64,000 bases of DNA from Camillea tinctor. Lineage: Eukaryota > Ascomycota > Sordariomycetes > Xylariales > Xylariaceae. The stretch is from assembly GCA_022578605.1 (NCBI GenBank), contig MU394052.1, positions 620,001 through 684,000 of the forward strand. Direction: 5' to 3'. Each line of letters opens with the position of its first letter. The stretch's first letter is position 1. The position numbers were made by a program, and so were the translations under genes. Positions 24,426 through 36,062 of this stretch are shown piece after piece. Under the pieces are notes generated by a model. It was not told the DNA's origin, made no database searches, and saw only the letters and a program-made list of their open reading frames with translations.

Positions 24426-25539
24426 AGCGACGACTAGGGGTGGGATGGCCAACTTTTGATGGTTCGCGCGGTGAATCGCGCCGATACCGTCGCGAGAGTT
24501 GGGGACCTATGCGTAGGAGGACTTCGAGCATGGCGAGAAACGGAGATTTTCCGTAGCGCTCGGAGGGAAGGTAGGCAGCCGATACATTGCCCGGTCTTCA
24601 GTTATCTTCGATATACCCACGCCTCTTGCCGTTGCGATTATCAGATAGAGAATTCTTTTTTTTTATTTATATTTCTACGACAGGACTAGTCAAGGCGGAC
24701 GGACATGCCACGGACTCCAGAGCTCGATGCGTAGAGTGCGATGATGGGAGTTTTGATTCGGCCTTGGCAGTGAAGAGCTTTTTGGAGGGGGCAAGACATG
24801 CTGATTGCACTCTTTAATGCAACTTGGATCGATCCTTTTCTACTTCACGGCCCACCTTCTATTCCGCTATAGTCGCTTCTGTGTTCGGCAAGAGGCTGTC
24901 ATAAGCTTATAGCCGTGGACAAGACAGTTTAGTTGCTCGGTGACCCGGTGACGAGCGACATCATATGACGTCGATGCCCTTTTCACCCTTTTGTGACGCA
25001 GAGTGCCTATGTGTCTATGATGCCGATCGTTTCCATTTGAAGAAATCAGGTGCTCGTTCGGGTCAGTATCCGCGAGATGGTTGGGTTCCCAGGTCTGCCA
25101 GGTGCTAAAAAGGAGGGTGGTGTCAAGACTTTGACTATCCGGTATGGGGTAGGTCTAAGGACTTGAGATTTGTAGATTGAGTTATCGAGTGCGCTACCAA
25201 TTGCATGTAGACTATATCTTTATGTACTGCAAGGTTTGTAGTGTGATGCGTCTGCCACATGCAATTCAATTAACCTGCTTCGGGAACCAAGTGGAGCCCT
25301 GGAAGCTCTGAACTTTACACAACCTCTTGGTTAGATAGGTTACCTACCCATAGCTGCTATAGGTAGTTACCCCTTTTCTTTCCTTTCCAATACCCATCAC
25401 CAGGTATCGATCCACCATCCCGTCCCATCTAGACCATCTATGGTCTTTATATCATCTTCTCTTCTACCTACCTAGCTTAGCTGCCGAAGCCAAGCCAAAT
25501 CAAATCAAATCAAATCGCAAGCCTGTTTATAGTTCAGGA
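24426..25539. other. Intergenic region
   Basis: 3' UTR of the HPt gene followed by spacer. It is less AT-rich than other spacers but holds only short frames. A (CAAAT)4 repeat at 25496-25515 lies 25 bp upstream of the next start codon, in the leader of the 2H phosphoesterase gene. Confidence 0.6.
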
Positions 25540-26292
25540 ATGCCTCCACGACCATCACCAACGCACTTTTTGTGCATTCCGCTTGCCAATGGATCTTCTC
25601 GCAACCAACTATCGACTAGCTTGGCATCCTTCAAGGCCGATGTCACCAGCCCGGATAGTTTCGGAATACCGGAGCAGGCCGTTAGACCCGTTGGCACCAT
25701 ACATCTCACCCTTGGTGTAATGAGCTTCCCGAAAAATGAAGGGCTAGAACAAGCTGTGAATCTCCTGAAAACCTTAGTTCCTAGACAGATTCTAGCAGTC
25801 ATCAACATGCCATCAGCAGGCGTAACTTCAAGCTTGGAACAGCAAGGTATAGAGATGAAGGAACCCTCTAAACCTGTATCGCCGCTGTTATCAGTCACGA
25901 TCAAAGGTTTAGATTCGATGCAGTCTGCGTCCAAGTCCTCGGTGCTATATGCTTCGCCGGTCGATAGTGAGGGTACATTAATGAAATTCTGCGAAAAACT
26001 ACGGTCGACATTCCAAGAAGCTGGGTTCATAGCTGAAGAGAATCGACCCCTGCTTCTGCACGCTACCGTTGTGAACACCATTTACGTTAAGGGGGGAGCC
26101 GCTCGCGGTGCCAAGGGGAAAAGACATGACAAACTGACGCTCGATGCCCGTGGAATCCTAGAGCGGTACGGCGATTTTGTTTGGATGCAAGACATCCCCA
26201 TCGAAAAGATTGCTATCTGCAAGATGGGCGCGAAGACACAAGACGATGGGGATGCAGTGTATGAAGTTGAAGCAGAAATTGACATGGCCTAA
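25540..26292 (+). CDS. AKAP7-like 2H phosphoesterase / 2'-5' RNA ligase-like protein
   Basis: Intronless 250-residue protein of the 2H phosphoesterase superfamily, of the type found in the AKAP7 gamma nuclear-localisation-signal domain and in ASCC1. Two HxT motifs form the active-site pair: HLT at 55-57 (in VGTIHLTLGV) and HAT at 174-176 (in LLLHATVVNT). The N-terminus has PTHFLCIPLANGSSRNQL, matching the first strand of the fold (THFLSIPL in relatives), and the middle holds LSVTIKGLDSM, another family signature. Expected chemistry is on 2'-5' or cyclic phosphate-containing RNA or nucleotides, by family; the actual substrate in fungi is not known to me. The start is the first ATG of the frame and begins the conserved strand. 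It lies on the same strand as its neighbours but with spacers of 660 bp or more. Confidence 0.88.
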   Translation: MPPRPSPTHFLCIPLANGSSRNQLSTSLASFKADVTSPDSFGIPEQAVRPVGTIHLTLGVMSFPKNEGLEQAVNLLKTLVPRQILAVINMPSAGVTSSLEQQGIEMKEPSKPVSPLLSVTIKGLDSMQSASKSSVLYASPVDSEGTLMKFCEKLRSTFQEAGFIAEENRPLLLHATVVNTIYVKGGAARGAKGKRHDKLTLDARGILERYGDFVWMQDIPIEKIAICKMGAKTQDDGDAVYEVEAEIDMA

Positions 26293-26955
26293 CAAAAGTC
26301 AATATGGCTAGAGGCGGGTGGCGACATAGCTAACCGACACAGCCCTTTAATCTAGCATTTATCGACGTGTTCAAGTGTTTAAAGTCAGTGCTATGTAGAG
26401 TTGAAAACCCAGGGTAAGGATTTCATTTGTTCTGCTTGGGCTAACCCATATATATCACTAACAGTTCTAACTGTACTACCTAGTCTAACCGTTATAACAA
26501 TGATATGTGCGACATGTGATTCTGTTGTCAACTATAAGCACCTCAAGAATCGGATTCAGTGTTCTTGCTAACGCTTCCCTCCTAAGTTTTATTCTATCTC
26601 TGTCTATCTCTCTATCCTTTAGAGCACACTGCCTAGGTCTTATAGGTAGGTAGTATGCATGTATGCGGCTAGGGAGTTCTGATTGGACGAGGTCCTAGCG
26701 CTATGCCCGAACTTAACCCGAAGAGGTGCCACCTATCTAGCTAAGACCGATGCCAGCTGGAGCTCGCCCCGTCTCCTTTGCTTCTACCTACCATCATTTC
26801 CCTATAGGCACCGACGAAGGCACCGACAAAGTCATCAACGCATGTCGGCTTGGTATAATATGGGAGTTTTCCCTAGCTGAAGAGAGAACAATGAAACAAT
26901 CTATCGTTCTATAAAAATATCTGTCACGAGCTAGAAATAGTCCCTCCTTTTCACG
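26293..26955. other. Intergenic region
   Basis: 663-bp spacer holding the 3' UTR of the phosphoesterase gene and the promoter of the coiled-coil gene. It contains TCTATCTC-type repeats (26586-26620) and GGTAGGTAGT words near 26645. No gene is seen. Confidence 0.6.
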
Positions 26956-28410
26956 ATGACATCTACGGATAAGCGGAGGGGCACTGCTCATACTACCCGC
27001 TCGTCAACCTCATCACGAAACACCAATATTATTGCGCCTCCTCCCCGCGCACAGCTCACACGTACGGCGAGCCCTTCCTCTTCTCCTGGTCCCGAAAATG
27101 ATGGCGTTCATGAAACCTCCAGTTCAACCAGCAAGGACGCCGGAGCTGCGTTGGCGGCCAAGGAGAGAGAGAGCGCCCTAATCAAGGAGAAAGACAGCAA
27201 GATCGCCGAGCTAAGCCGTGAGCTTGCTACCATGGAAACTGAGTTCTCGAAGGAGTTAAATCGCCTTTTGCAGAAGGAGAGCGAGACTGCAAGCTTTTGG
27301 CAAACCAGGCATTCAAATCTGAACCAGCAATTCCTGCGAGTAGATGCGGAACTACGACTCTTACGCAATGATGTCGATGTGAAGGAGGCTGAGCGGGTAA
27401 AGCTTCATGAAGAGTGTGAATCTCTCCAGAGAGAGATGAAGGAGCGTGACGACGAGATACGGTCACTAAAAGGCCATCTCTCCGGATTGAAGCAGTGGGT
27501 GAGCGCGAGCACAAAAAAAGGCGATCAAACTAGTGATGAAGAAATCGGAATCTCCATGGCCAATCTCAGGCATAGCTTACAGAACTGGGTTGTTTCGCAT
27601 TTCAGAAAAGCAAGTTTTGGTAAGGATCCTGCTACCTAAGCAAGTTCTATAGAATATTGCAAGCTAACACCTCGACTAGATCTCAAAAAAGCCAACCAGG
27701 CAGTCGTCGATGATCTGAACGCCTTAGTTCCCATGTATGAAGAACTGGCAGTGAGCGAGACAAAACCACATTTGCTGCAATCAATAGTTTCTAGTATCTT
27801 GGTGGAAATGATCTTCGAGGCCTACTTTGTTGGTCTTCCCGAAGAGAATGCTGCCCAACTTAGCCAAGTCGAAGAATACCTAGCATCCTTAGGTAAGGCG
27901 TCCCATCTATTGGCATGTGTGATGCAATAACTGATATTTAGAACAGTTTCGACAGAAGCTGTCAACCAATGGCGCGCAACAACGTTGACTCTGATACAAA
28001 AAGAAGCCCTGTCGAAGCTGCAAGATGGGACTATAACAACAACTGAAAAAGTGATATCGAGGATCAACCACATTTTAAACTCCATCACAGATATTGCTAC
28101 TGCCACCAATGCGCGAGATCAGGCACTACGAGTGCTTGTGAATAATTCGATCGTGCTCGCACGGTCGTTAGTAGTACAGAAAGCAGCATTTAAGGTAATA
28201 ATGCCTAGAATTCTGCCACACCAGAGGATTTTGTTTGACCCGGCCACTATGGACGACATTGGGGAAGAAGACGAGGAGAATTTAACAGAACGCGAGATTC
28301 ATTGTGTCACATTCCCTGGTGTCATCAAAACCGGGGACGAGAATGGGAGCCATCCGCATTTCCGGAACGTAATTGCAAAGGCGAGGGTTCTGTGTGGTCC
28401 AGAAGAGTGA
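26956..28410 (+). CDS. Coiled-coil protein of unknown function (three exons)
   Basis: I do not recognise a named family. Exons are 26956-27619, 27680-27892 and 27947-28410; phases match and the product is 446 residues. The first 70 residues are Ser/Thr/Pro-rich and probably disordered. Residues ~70-185 form a strong heptad-type coiled coil (KERESALIKEKDSKIAELSR and KLHEECESLQREMKERDDE are typical parts), and residues 200-446 look helical and globular (SILVEMIFEAYFVGLPEENAA, VNNSIVLARSLVVQKAAFKV). The first intron has a GCTAAC branch site; the second is only 54 bp with two possible acceptors, of which ACAG at 27946 keeps the frame open. Fungal proteins of this layout are usually annotated as hypothetical or as involucrin-like repeats. 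Membrane segments and catalytic motifs are absent. Confidence 0.78.
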
Positions 28411-30969
28411 TGATGGGCCGCGTGGGGGCCAAAAAGCTGTGGCTCACGCAATTCGATCGTGGAAAATCGAAGGATAACCCAGTCCGGATAGATCAATTAC
28501 CGCCATGGTAATTAATTGGTATTTGCCGAGCCGATCTTGCGATGCAGTCAGACCGTATTCCCTACCAGGCAGTTCGTCAAGCTTAGAGTTGGCATCCAAC
28601 CGGTTTCGGCCTTATGAGGCCATATGACTTCGTCTGCAAGAGATAACAAGACAAGCCGTCACATCACAGCGATGGATGGGCTAGGATTGGGACGAGGGAT
28701 GGGTGAAGGTGGGGTAGAAATGAGGCTCTGCGAATTTTATTTCCCCCCCTCCACGGGCTCCTTGTTGTAAGCTTTCTCCAGTCAGAGAGCGAGGTGATGC
28801 TCGGCGGACACGTAGCTTGGGTATCCACCGATGTCTTATGCAACCCTGCACTTTAGCGGCCAATAGAGATTAACCCTGCTTCTCGACGCCTCCTTGCCCT
28901 CCAATATATGCGAGCAATCTCTATCATCTTTCACTCAGACATAGATCCGGAGAATGCAAGGCATGCTTGTCGGGAGTAAAGTCGACCGATGAACATTTGT
29001 GGTGTTGAGGAAGGCCTGGTCGGTAGTTGAACAATTTGCCGTTACAACAAATCACCTCAAAAGCTGCATCCTTGCCATCACTTTGACGGTTTTCTTTTGT
29101 TGAACACCGTGGTACCCCTTCTACATATCTACAACCATGACCAAAGCATCAAACACGCCAGAACTTCAAGTTTCTGTGCATGCTAATTGCCAATCTCACG
29201 CATATGCCGTCAGATCACTGCAGCTTGCCGTGAGGATTTACAAGGGGCACCGAGAATAGTCATCAGCATCTCTACTACTAGACTAGCAATCATGCCTCGG
29301 TTACCCTGAATAGTTGCGCATTATTTTTTTATACGCAAAGGAACGAAAGTAGTAGAGAGATGAACAGGTCGTTCTTGATAACAATTCGGACTACTATGAT
29401 AACAACCTAATAAACCGAGAGCTTGCCATACAGGCCAATTGCGTAGGGATTCTCGACGTAATACTATCGGATTAACATGGCGGGGGCTCTTGAACAGGCA
29501 TGGATAGGGGTTTCTTTGGATCCTCTCCGTGATATGGTAAACATATATTTTCGGTTAGGACTTGGGCTAAACACCCGTTCAAGTAATGCCAATCAACAGG
29601 ACTCAGAGATTGGTGGCTCATTAGCGTTGCAATATCCTGAGATCAAGGGTGTGACGAATATTAACAACCGCGTTATCATTCCGTGGCGAGTTAAACACGG
29701 CCAGCTTGCTCCCCTCCCCTAGATCAGCCCATTCCTGCAACGCATACTGGGCTTGAGATGATGGATCTGGCTATAGGAGACCTGGTTTCTAGTGACGCTG
29801 AACGTGGAATTCTCTTCTGCCGTGTCTTTCAGACCATTGCAACCCAAAGACAGAAGGGGGGGGGGAACATGGTTAAGAGATGAGAGTCTCGAACGGGAGA
29901 CCTATCACGGAATGCATGCTTGCGTGTCTTTTGCAGTGCATCAGTGTCGATCCCTCAATAACAATCACCACTATACAATTTGAGATCTTGAGAATGGTGT
30001 CATCGGAGCAGAGTGTCTTGAGCTAGTCTACCCGTTAGCTGCGCGGCCCGTTCTTAGGTACTTTTCAAGCTTCCGTTGATATCCCCCGCCCGCATTGGAT
30101 GAGCAGGGTGGGTGACAGATGACTTTTGGTACCTAATGAATAGGTTGTTGTGTGGTGCTGACGAGTGGTCTCCTCTATGGCGCATGCGTAACCACAGGAT
30201 AGGTACAAGATCCCGATGGCGGTAGAAACAAAAACCCTGTAGGCCCAGCAGTTAACAACAACCCCTGCAATCGTACGGATCTGGGTGAACCCAGATATAT
30301 TTGGCTCCCCCTCCTCTCACCACATGGTATTGATCTTATTATTTCTCTCATCAGCTTCCAAGTCCGTCCGAAGGCCTTTTTTTTAGTGTTCCAAAGGGAA
30401 ATCAAGGTGAGAGCTACTATTTGCATGAGTAGTCTGCCAGAAGTTCCCAACATCTGCATTATATTCCCCACCGGGCCGCGTTGTCGGCTTACCTCTGCTG
30501 ATCAGCGTTTCTGGGCTGGCTAGTAAGGCCAGGATCTCGTTCAGTAATCCTCCTCCAAAAAAGAACGAAGACTTGGGAGATCGTCAATATCCAACCCTCG
30601 TCAGCGTGACTATTTCTTGTCTGTCGGCCTCAAGCCCGACCTAGTGTTCCTCACAGACTAGGCCAGACGGGAAACCATCCAAGACGGCGAATAGCAGGCC
30701 ACGAAGCTGAAGACCAAAAGACCAATCCGACGTCAACGAGCATCTTCCATTCTCCATCCCCATCCTCCTTACCCCTCCCACGTTCTACCCCACTACCCCC
30801 CAAAGTCACGATTCTCCTCCCACACCTGCCAAACAACTCCGTCCTTGGGTTAGCACAACCAGCAATTGCCAACGTACTTTGGTGGTGTCGATCTTTCCCG
30901 TAACTTGCCTGCGTCGACCTGGTATTCTTTGCGCATCGCCCTATTTCAGCCGATTGACCCTAACCCGAC
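28411..30969. other. Intergenic region
   Basis: About 2.6 kb without a supported gene. An 81-codon + strand frame from 29477 has an ATG but no recognisable motif or splice partners. A G10 run sits near 29857-29867. The last ~200 bp (30700-30969) are C/T-rich with TTCTCC and CCCTCC tracts and probably form the leader of the following gene. Confidence 0.5.
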
Positions 30970-31617
30970 ATGCACCACAGGCAGGTGAGATCGTCGAGCT
31001 TGGCTAGTTCGGCATCTACCGTAAGCAGCGATACCAGCATGTCATACTGTCCATCAGTTACAACTGTTATGACCACGCCAGACGAAGTCTTTGATGATCC
31101 CGTCCCCCATGCCAACGGAGTGCTACCATGTGATTTCGTGGGCCTCCTATCATGCAACGCTGAATTCCAACTCAACGATATTAATGCCTGGATTGCGCAC
31201 AATATTGGTCATCTTGCCGACAACCTGCCTCAAAGGGTACAGTGCTGGTACTGCGATGAGCAGGTATTTGATGCGCGGCATCGTCATGGAGACCCTCACG
31301 CCAACCGTGCCAACTACATCGACCGAATGTATCATATCCACGATCACATAGTGAGGGAGGGTAGATCGGTCTACGGCATTCGTCCGGACTACCACATGCT
31401 AGAGCACCTCCATCGCCACGGCCTTATCCCACCACAGCAGTATCGTAGAGCCCGAGAGTGGTTAGAGGCACCGCGCTTTGAGGGGATCCAACATTACAAT
31501 TACATCCCACCAGAAACGCAGAGGCAGCGTGAGATGGAAAACCGAGTGGTGGTACAGGACTGTCGCCGCGAAAATCGAGACCGGCACCGGCAACATAGAT
31601 CGAGACATGGACACTAA
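30970..31617 (+). CDS. Conserved fungal protein with two C2H2-like metal clusters, function unknown
   Basis: Intronless, 215 residues. It matches a lineage-expanded Pezizomycotina family that I recall by layout but that has no known function. A Ser-rich N-terminus (1-40) precedes LPCDFVG, from which two zinc-finger-like sets can be drawn: C54, C62, H77, H81 and C92, C95 (CWYC), H123, H126. These are followed by RMYHIHDHI, IRPDYHMLEHLHRHGLI and HYNYIPPETQRQREMENR, all positions the family tends to keep. The tail is His/Arg-rich. Because the finger spacing is much wider than in classic C2H2 fingers, DNA binding is not implied; a structural zinc site is more likely. The start is the first ATG, 10 bp after a CCGAC stretch, with no upstream in-frame ATG. 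Confidence 0.8.
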   Translation: MHHRQVRSSSLASSASTVSSDTSMSYCPSVTTVMTTPDEVFDDPVPHANGVLPCDFVGLLSCNAEFQLNDINAWIAHNIGHLADNLPQRVQCWYCDEQVFDARHRHGDPHANRANYIDRMYHIHDHIVREGRSVYGIRPDYHMLEHLHRHGLIPPQQYRRAREWLEAPRFEGIQHYNYIPPETQRQREMENRVVVQDCRRENRDRHRQHRSRHGH

Positions 31618-34600
31618 CCTATGCTAAATATTCTTGATGATTAGCTCATGGCTCGTCTCTTCGTCTGCTTTCCGCCGAGTATAGAAAGAATAACTCGGCC
31701 TGTTCGAACAAACGAGAAGGGGGGAACGGGAGAAATATAAAGGTCGAAAACGGGTGTTGCCGTGACAGGTGACCCGTGGTCAGTGACCCACCAGCTGGAG
31801 TCATTGACGAAAGCTTAGCAGCAATCCCGGCATAGCCCCCGTGCTGGGTCCGATTTCAGTTTTTCTTTGACTAGTTCTTCCCCAGCCTGATGTCTCAACT
31901 GGGTCTAAGGTCCACTTCATGCACAGTCCCGAACACAGGTTGGGAGGAGGGGAGGAGGGGTGGTGTCTTATGTTTCACTTTCGACTCGGAAAAGGGTCTG
32001 TCCAGCCATGTGCAATGCTTATTACGTGGCAAAGCGGACTTCCCCCCTTGCTCATGTAGCTTCTTCACAGCCTTTCGGGCTGACAAGCCCATCCCGGAAT
32101 GTGACACCCTAGACTCGGGCGACAACCCCACAGCCGGGGGGCGTCATGTCTGCTGTGGGTTAGGTACCGGAGCGGTCTCCTCTCACCCCCGCCCTGGGCC
32201 TCACTCCTACATGGGACATTGCACTTATATATACAAGGCTGTCTGCAGGCAAGGAGGGCTTGACAACACATGACCTATTGCCGGAGAGGGTTGATAGGTC
32301 ACATGCATGTGATTGGTGATTATCAATGTGCAAGCTCTCCTTGAGCTTAGTAGGAGACGGTGCGTTACATCTTCGACGGGGACCATTTGGCGCAATAGGG
32401 TTGTCCCCCATGGACGAAGGAGGATTCTGTGCTTTTTTTCTTTCTTCTTCTTTTGCTTTCCTTTCCCGATTTCCTTTTTGGTTTCTTGAGGAGTTCTGAG
32501 GTGGTGTTCCGGGTTGTTTGTGTGTTTTGGATCATGCGCACCCGATCTCCCTAGGTTGGGGGGCAGCCAGAACAGTAACGATGATGATCATTATGAACGA
32601 CGATGGTTATGAGAAGAAGAAGAAGAAAAGGGAGATATGATAGTTAGTATCGAAGCGGGGAAGGAAAATGAAGGGAATCACGAAGGAAAATGGGGACTTT
32701 GATAGGTTAGCACAAAATGGACAGGAAGGGGAATATTGTAAGAAAACAAGAGGACGTTACTCTGCTCATATTACTATTGTTACTATTATCGTTCTTATTA
32801 GGTAGTCCTCATATAATAGGACAAATCACCTCTCTCTCATCTCACCGCAACTTGGCTCTTCAACAAGCATGAGTGATAAAAAAGGAAGTGTGGAAGAGGA
32901 AAAGACAGGCGTGAAAAAGAGAGAAAGGTACAGAAAATAATTAAATGTCCTGCCTTGTAGTGGCGAAGCAAGAAAAAAAAATTGGTGCTGCTGCTGCTTC
33001 CGCCGCCCCCCTCTCTCTAAAGCACACTACCTAGATAGGGCGCGTAAACGATTGTCCAATCATCCGGAGAGAAGGGTAAGGGGAGTATAAAAAACCATGT
33101 AAGTAAAGTTGGTAAAATCATGCAGAGTGTCGATTATGTATTGTGTAAATTTTTTTAAACCTTTGGTGACTAGTCAGTCATGCAGACAGGTTTGAACGGA
33201 GATAGACGGGTTATGACTCTTATTATTTTCGTCTTTTTTTTTTCCCCCTTCGGTGACTGGTACATACCATTCCCAGCTCATACCCCCCCTTCCCCTTGAA
33301 AGCCTATCTCGTCACAGAAGAAAAAGTACATAATGAGAATATGGGAGGCTGGGAAAAAAGAAAAAGAAAGAAAAGGCTATTTATAAGTCATTCCGTTTCT
33401 CTCTCTCTCTTACTCTGTCTCAGGTTTAGTTTAGTCTATGTAGATAGGTCCGCTAGGTTCTTGCTCAGCCCCCTTTCTCCCCCCTCCATCCCTCCCTCTT
33501 ACCTTCTCTCAGAAGCACCACACGATACCATACTTAAATGTTTTTTTTTTATAATAAAATAAAAAAATGAAAGTATATCGGGATTATAACTTTTTGGTTT
33601 AGTCTAACGTATATGGTTTTAGGTAGCTTCCGATATGTGTCACACCGAACGAGAGAGCGAGCGAGGAGGTTAGTAAAGATTAGGTTAGGGGGGTTACAAT
33701 GTGTTGTCTGTAGGTGTAGGTATGTAGGGGGGGAGGGGGGTAGGTTCAAAATAACACTGGGAAAAAAAAAAGAATGTACAGACTTCTTTTTCACTTTTGG
33801 TAATTTCCTAAATAGGAAGGGGGGGGACGGGAAGAGGTAGAGAGAACCAGGGATTTAGAGTGTTATAATGTATCACTGTATATACATAGGCTATCGATAT
33901 GGAGTTACCTTTAGTACCTAATGTAAGGACTTTTCATTTGTTGTTTTTTCTTTTTTATCTATTTACGGGCAAGGGGGGTGGTGACACTTTACGCCCGGCT
34001 TGTTAAGGAGACAGAAGATAACTTTCTAAAAAAGAAGATCCGATATTGGATTGGTAGTACATGTTGGTAGTAACGAATTCAATTGATTGGGGGAAAGGGG
34101 GTGGGAATTGGTACCAGCGTAACCTACATACATAGTAGTAATTGGGGGCGGGCGGTAAAGGTCGATGCACACATAGACAAGGCAATTTTTTGAGTTGTTG
34201 TTGGTTCGCCTTACTTTGAATAAGTTATGGTATAGGTTATATTTTGACCGAGTTTCCGCAAAAGGAAAAGAGAAAGTGACTTTAGATGAAATAAAAACTC
34301 AGCCTCAAAAAAATAGTCTGGTTGCCTCGTTTTAGTTTTTTTTTCTTTTCTTTTTTTTTTTTAAAAAAAAAACCCCCCCCCAAAAAAAAACCAAGGCAAT
34401 TTTGTCTGGGCGCGCACACATACATACCATACATACAACTACATATGTAAGGTTACATACTTCGTCTTTTGCCGATCCCGCTCTCAGATAATTCCCGTAA
34501 AGGTTGTTCATTGGCGTCTCCGTAGGTAATACCATCATTGATGATGATGATTACGAATATGTATAATGATATGTTAGATTGTTCTCTTGTTTTCGACTAT

Positions 34601-36062
34601 TTCTCACTAACCTCTCCACGTCCGTTGAAGAAGAAACTTTGGTAGACCCAATAAAAAAGGGGGGGGCTGAGGAGAGGTGTATAAGAGAGATAGAGAGGGG
34701 TGGATGTGATTATTTTAAAAAAACAACATGTGGGAAATTTGGAGAAGGATGAGAAGAGTAGATCCCGTTATTGGATATATCGGGTATTTTTGCGTAGGCA
34801 ATTCGTCAGCCCTTTCCCATATCCACCCCCTTCTCGATCGACATTGCTTCTACCTTTCGCTTCTGCCGTTTGGATTTTCCCAATTATACATGTCAACATA
34901 TAGTAATAGTAATATACGTCAATTTGGGAATGACTGACACTGACTATAGGATCTTACTAGGGAGTCTATCTTACACGCCCGTACCGTACCCTAAGCGATG
35001 TAAGATAAAACTAATTGTCCAAGATCGCTGCGGTCTATTTCACAGAAACGACCTACAACAACTTTATGTACTGTATATATCAATACATATGTGATACCTA
35101 TTTAGGTTAGATAAAGTTGAAAGGAAGTACCCAGACTTAAGGTTAGATGACTGGGTTATCTCGGTAGGTAGCACTTAGTATAACTAGTATGTATGTTGTC
35201 CTAATGCTTATACATGATGATGACTTCAGGATGGTGGTGGTAGAGGTTGCCTCAAACTGCTGCCTAGGCCCTAGGACCTGCGTTTTTACTATGGTTTAGA
35301 CTCGTTCGGCCGAACACGGCAAAGCAAGTTGGTCATATGGTGATTTGATAGGTCAATTCGCTCACCGCATACTTATTGTCCTAACCTAGGTATGACGATG
35401 CATGCGCTTATGTTACCTTAGATATATAAACTCAGCTAGTTCCCCTCTGAGCTACTCCCTTTCCTTCAATTACATTTTTTCTTTAAGGGAATTTGACCAA
35501 ATGATAAAAGCTGGCTTAAGCATGGAGGTTTCAGGAAATTCGGATGTACTGTATATATCTTTAACCTGGGTTGCTTCTCGGTATTTACTTTAGTATAGCA
35601 GGGTGAAGAGACACATACCGGGTGCAATGGAAGAAAGTCAGAACGGAAGATGGTAGATAGCATGAAACTATTATAACCTTTATTACCTATGTACTAAGAA
35701 AGGACGATAATGTCTTATATCCTAACATATGATTTATATGCTCATATCATCGCCAAAGGCCTAATAGTCATGTAATCGATCAACTGATTACCGGGTCCTA
35801 CCTACCATTCGCCATGCAAACCACCAACGCCCCCTGCCCCTGGCCCAGGTAAGAAAACATAGTATATTCATATACAAAATCCCCATCATCGGCTTTTCTT
35901 CATTTTGAGCATCGTTTATCGTTCATGTTAATTAGAAGCGATGGCTCCCCCGGACCTCGTTTGCTTTACATCGTGAATTCCTTCTTACTCCTCCACCGCC
36001 CTCATCAGAGAATAATATAGTTTATATATTTTTACGTTTTCAAAGTCCCCTCCTCATTATCG
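31618..36062. other. Large gene-poor spacer
   Basis: About 4.4 kb with no supported gene. It contains many homopolymer tracts (T and A runs at 33535-33566; a T-A-C-A block at 34337-34392; G7-8 runs at 33727-33740, 33820 and 34661) and TACCTA-type words at 34930-35170. An ATG-initiated + strand frame at 31890-32273 looks like non-coding sequence (Cys/Gly/Ser/Pro-rich, no motif). The right end (about 35820-36062) is the 3' region of the Hsp70-like gene, which is transcribed leftward. Confidence 0.5.
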
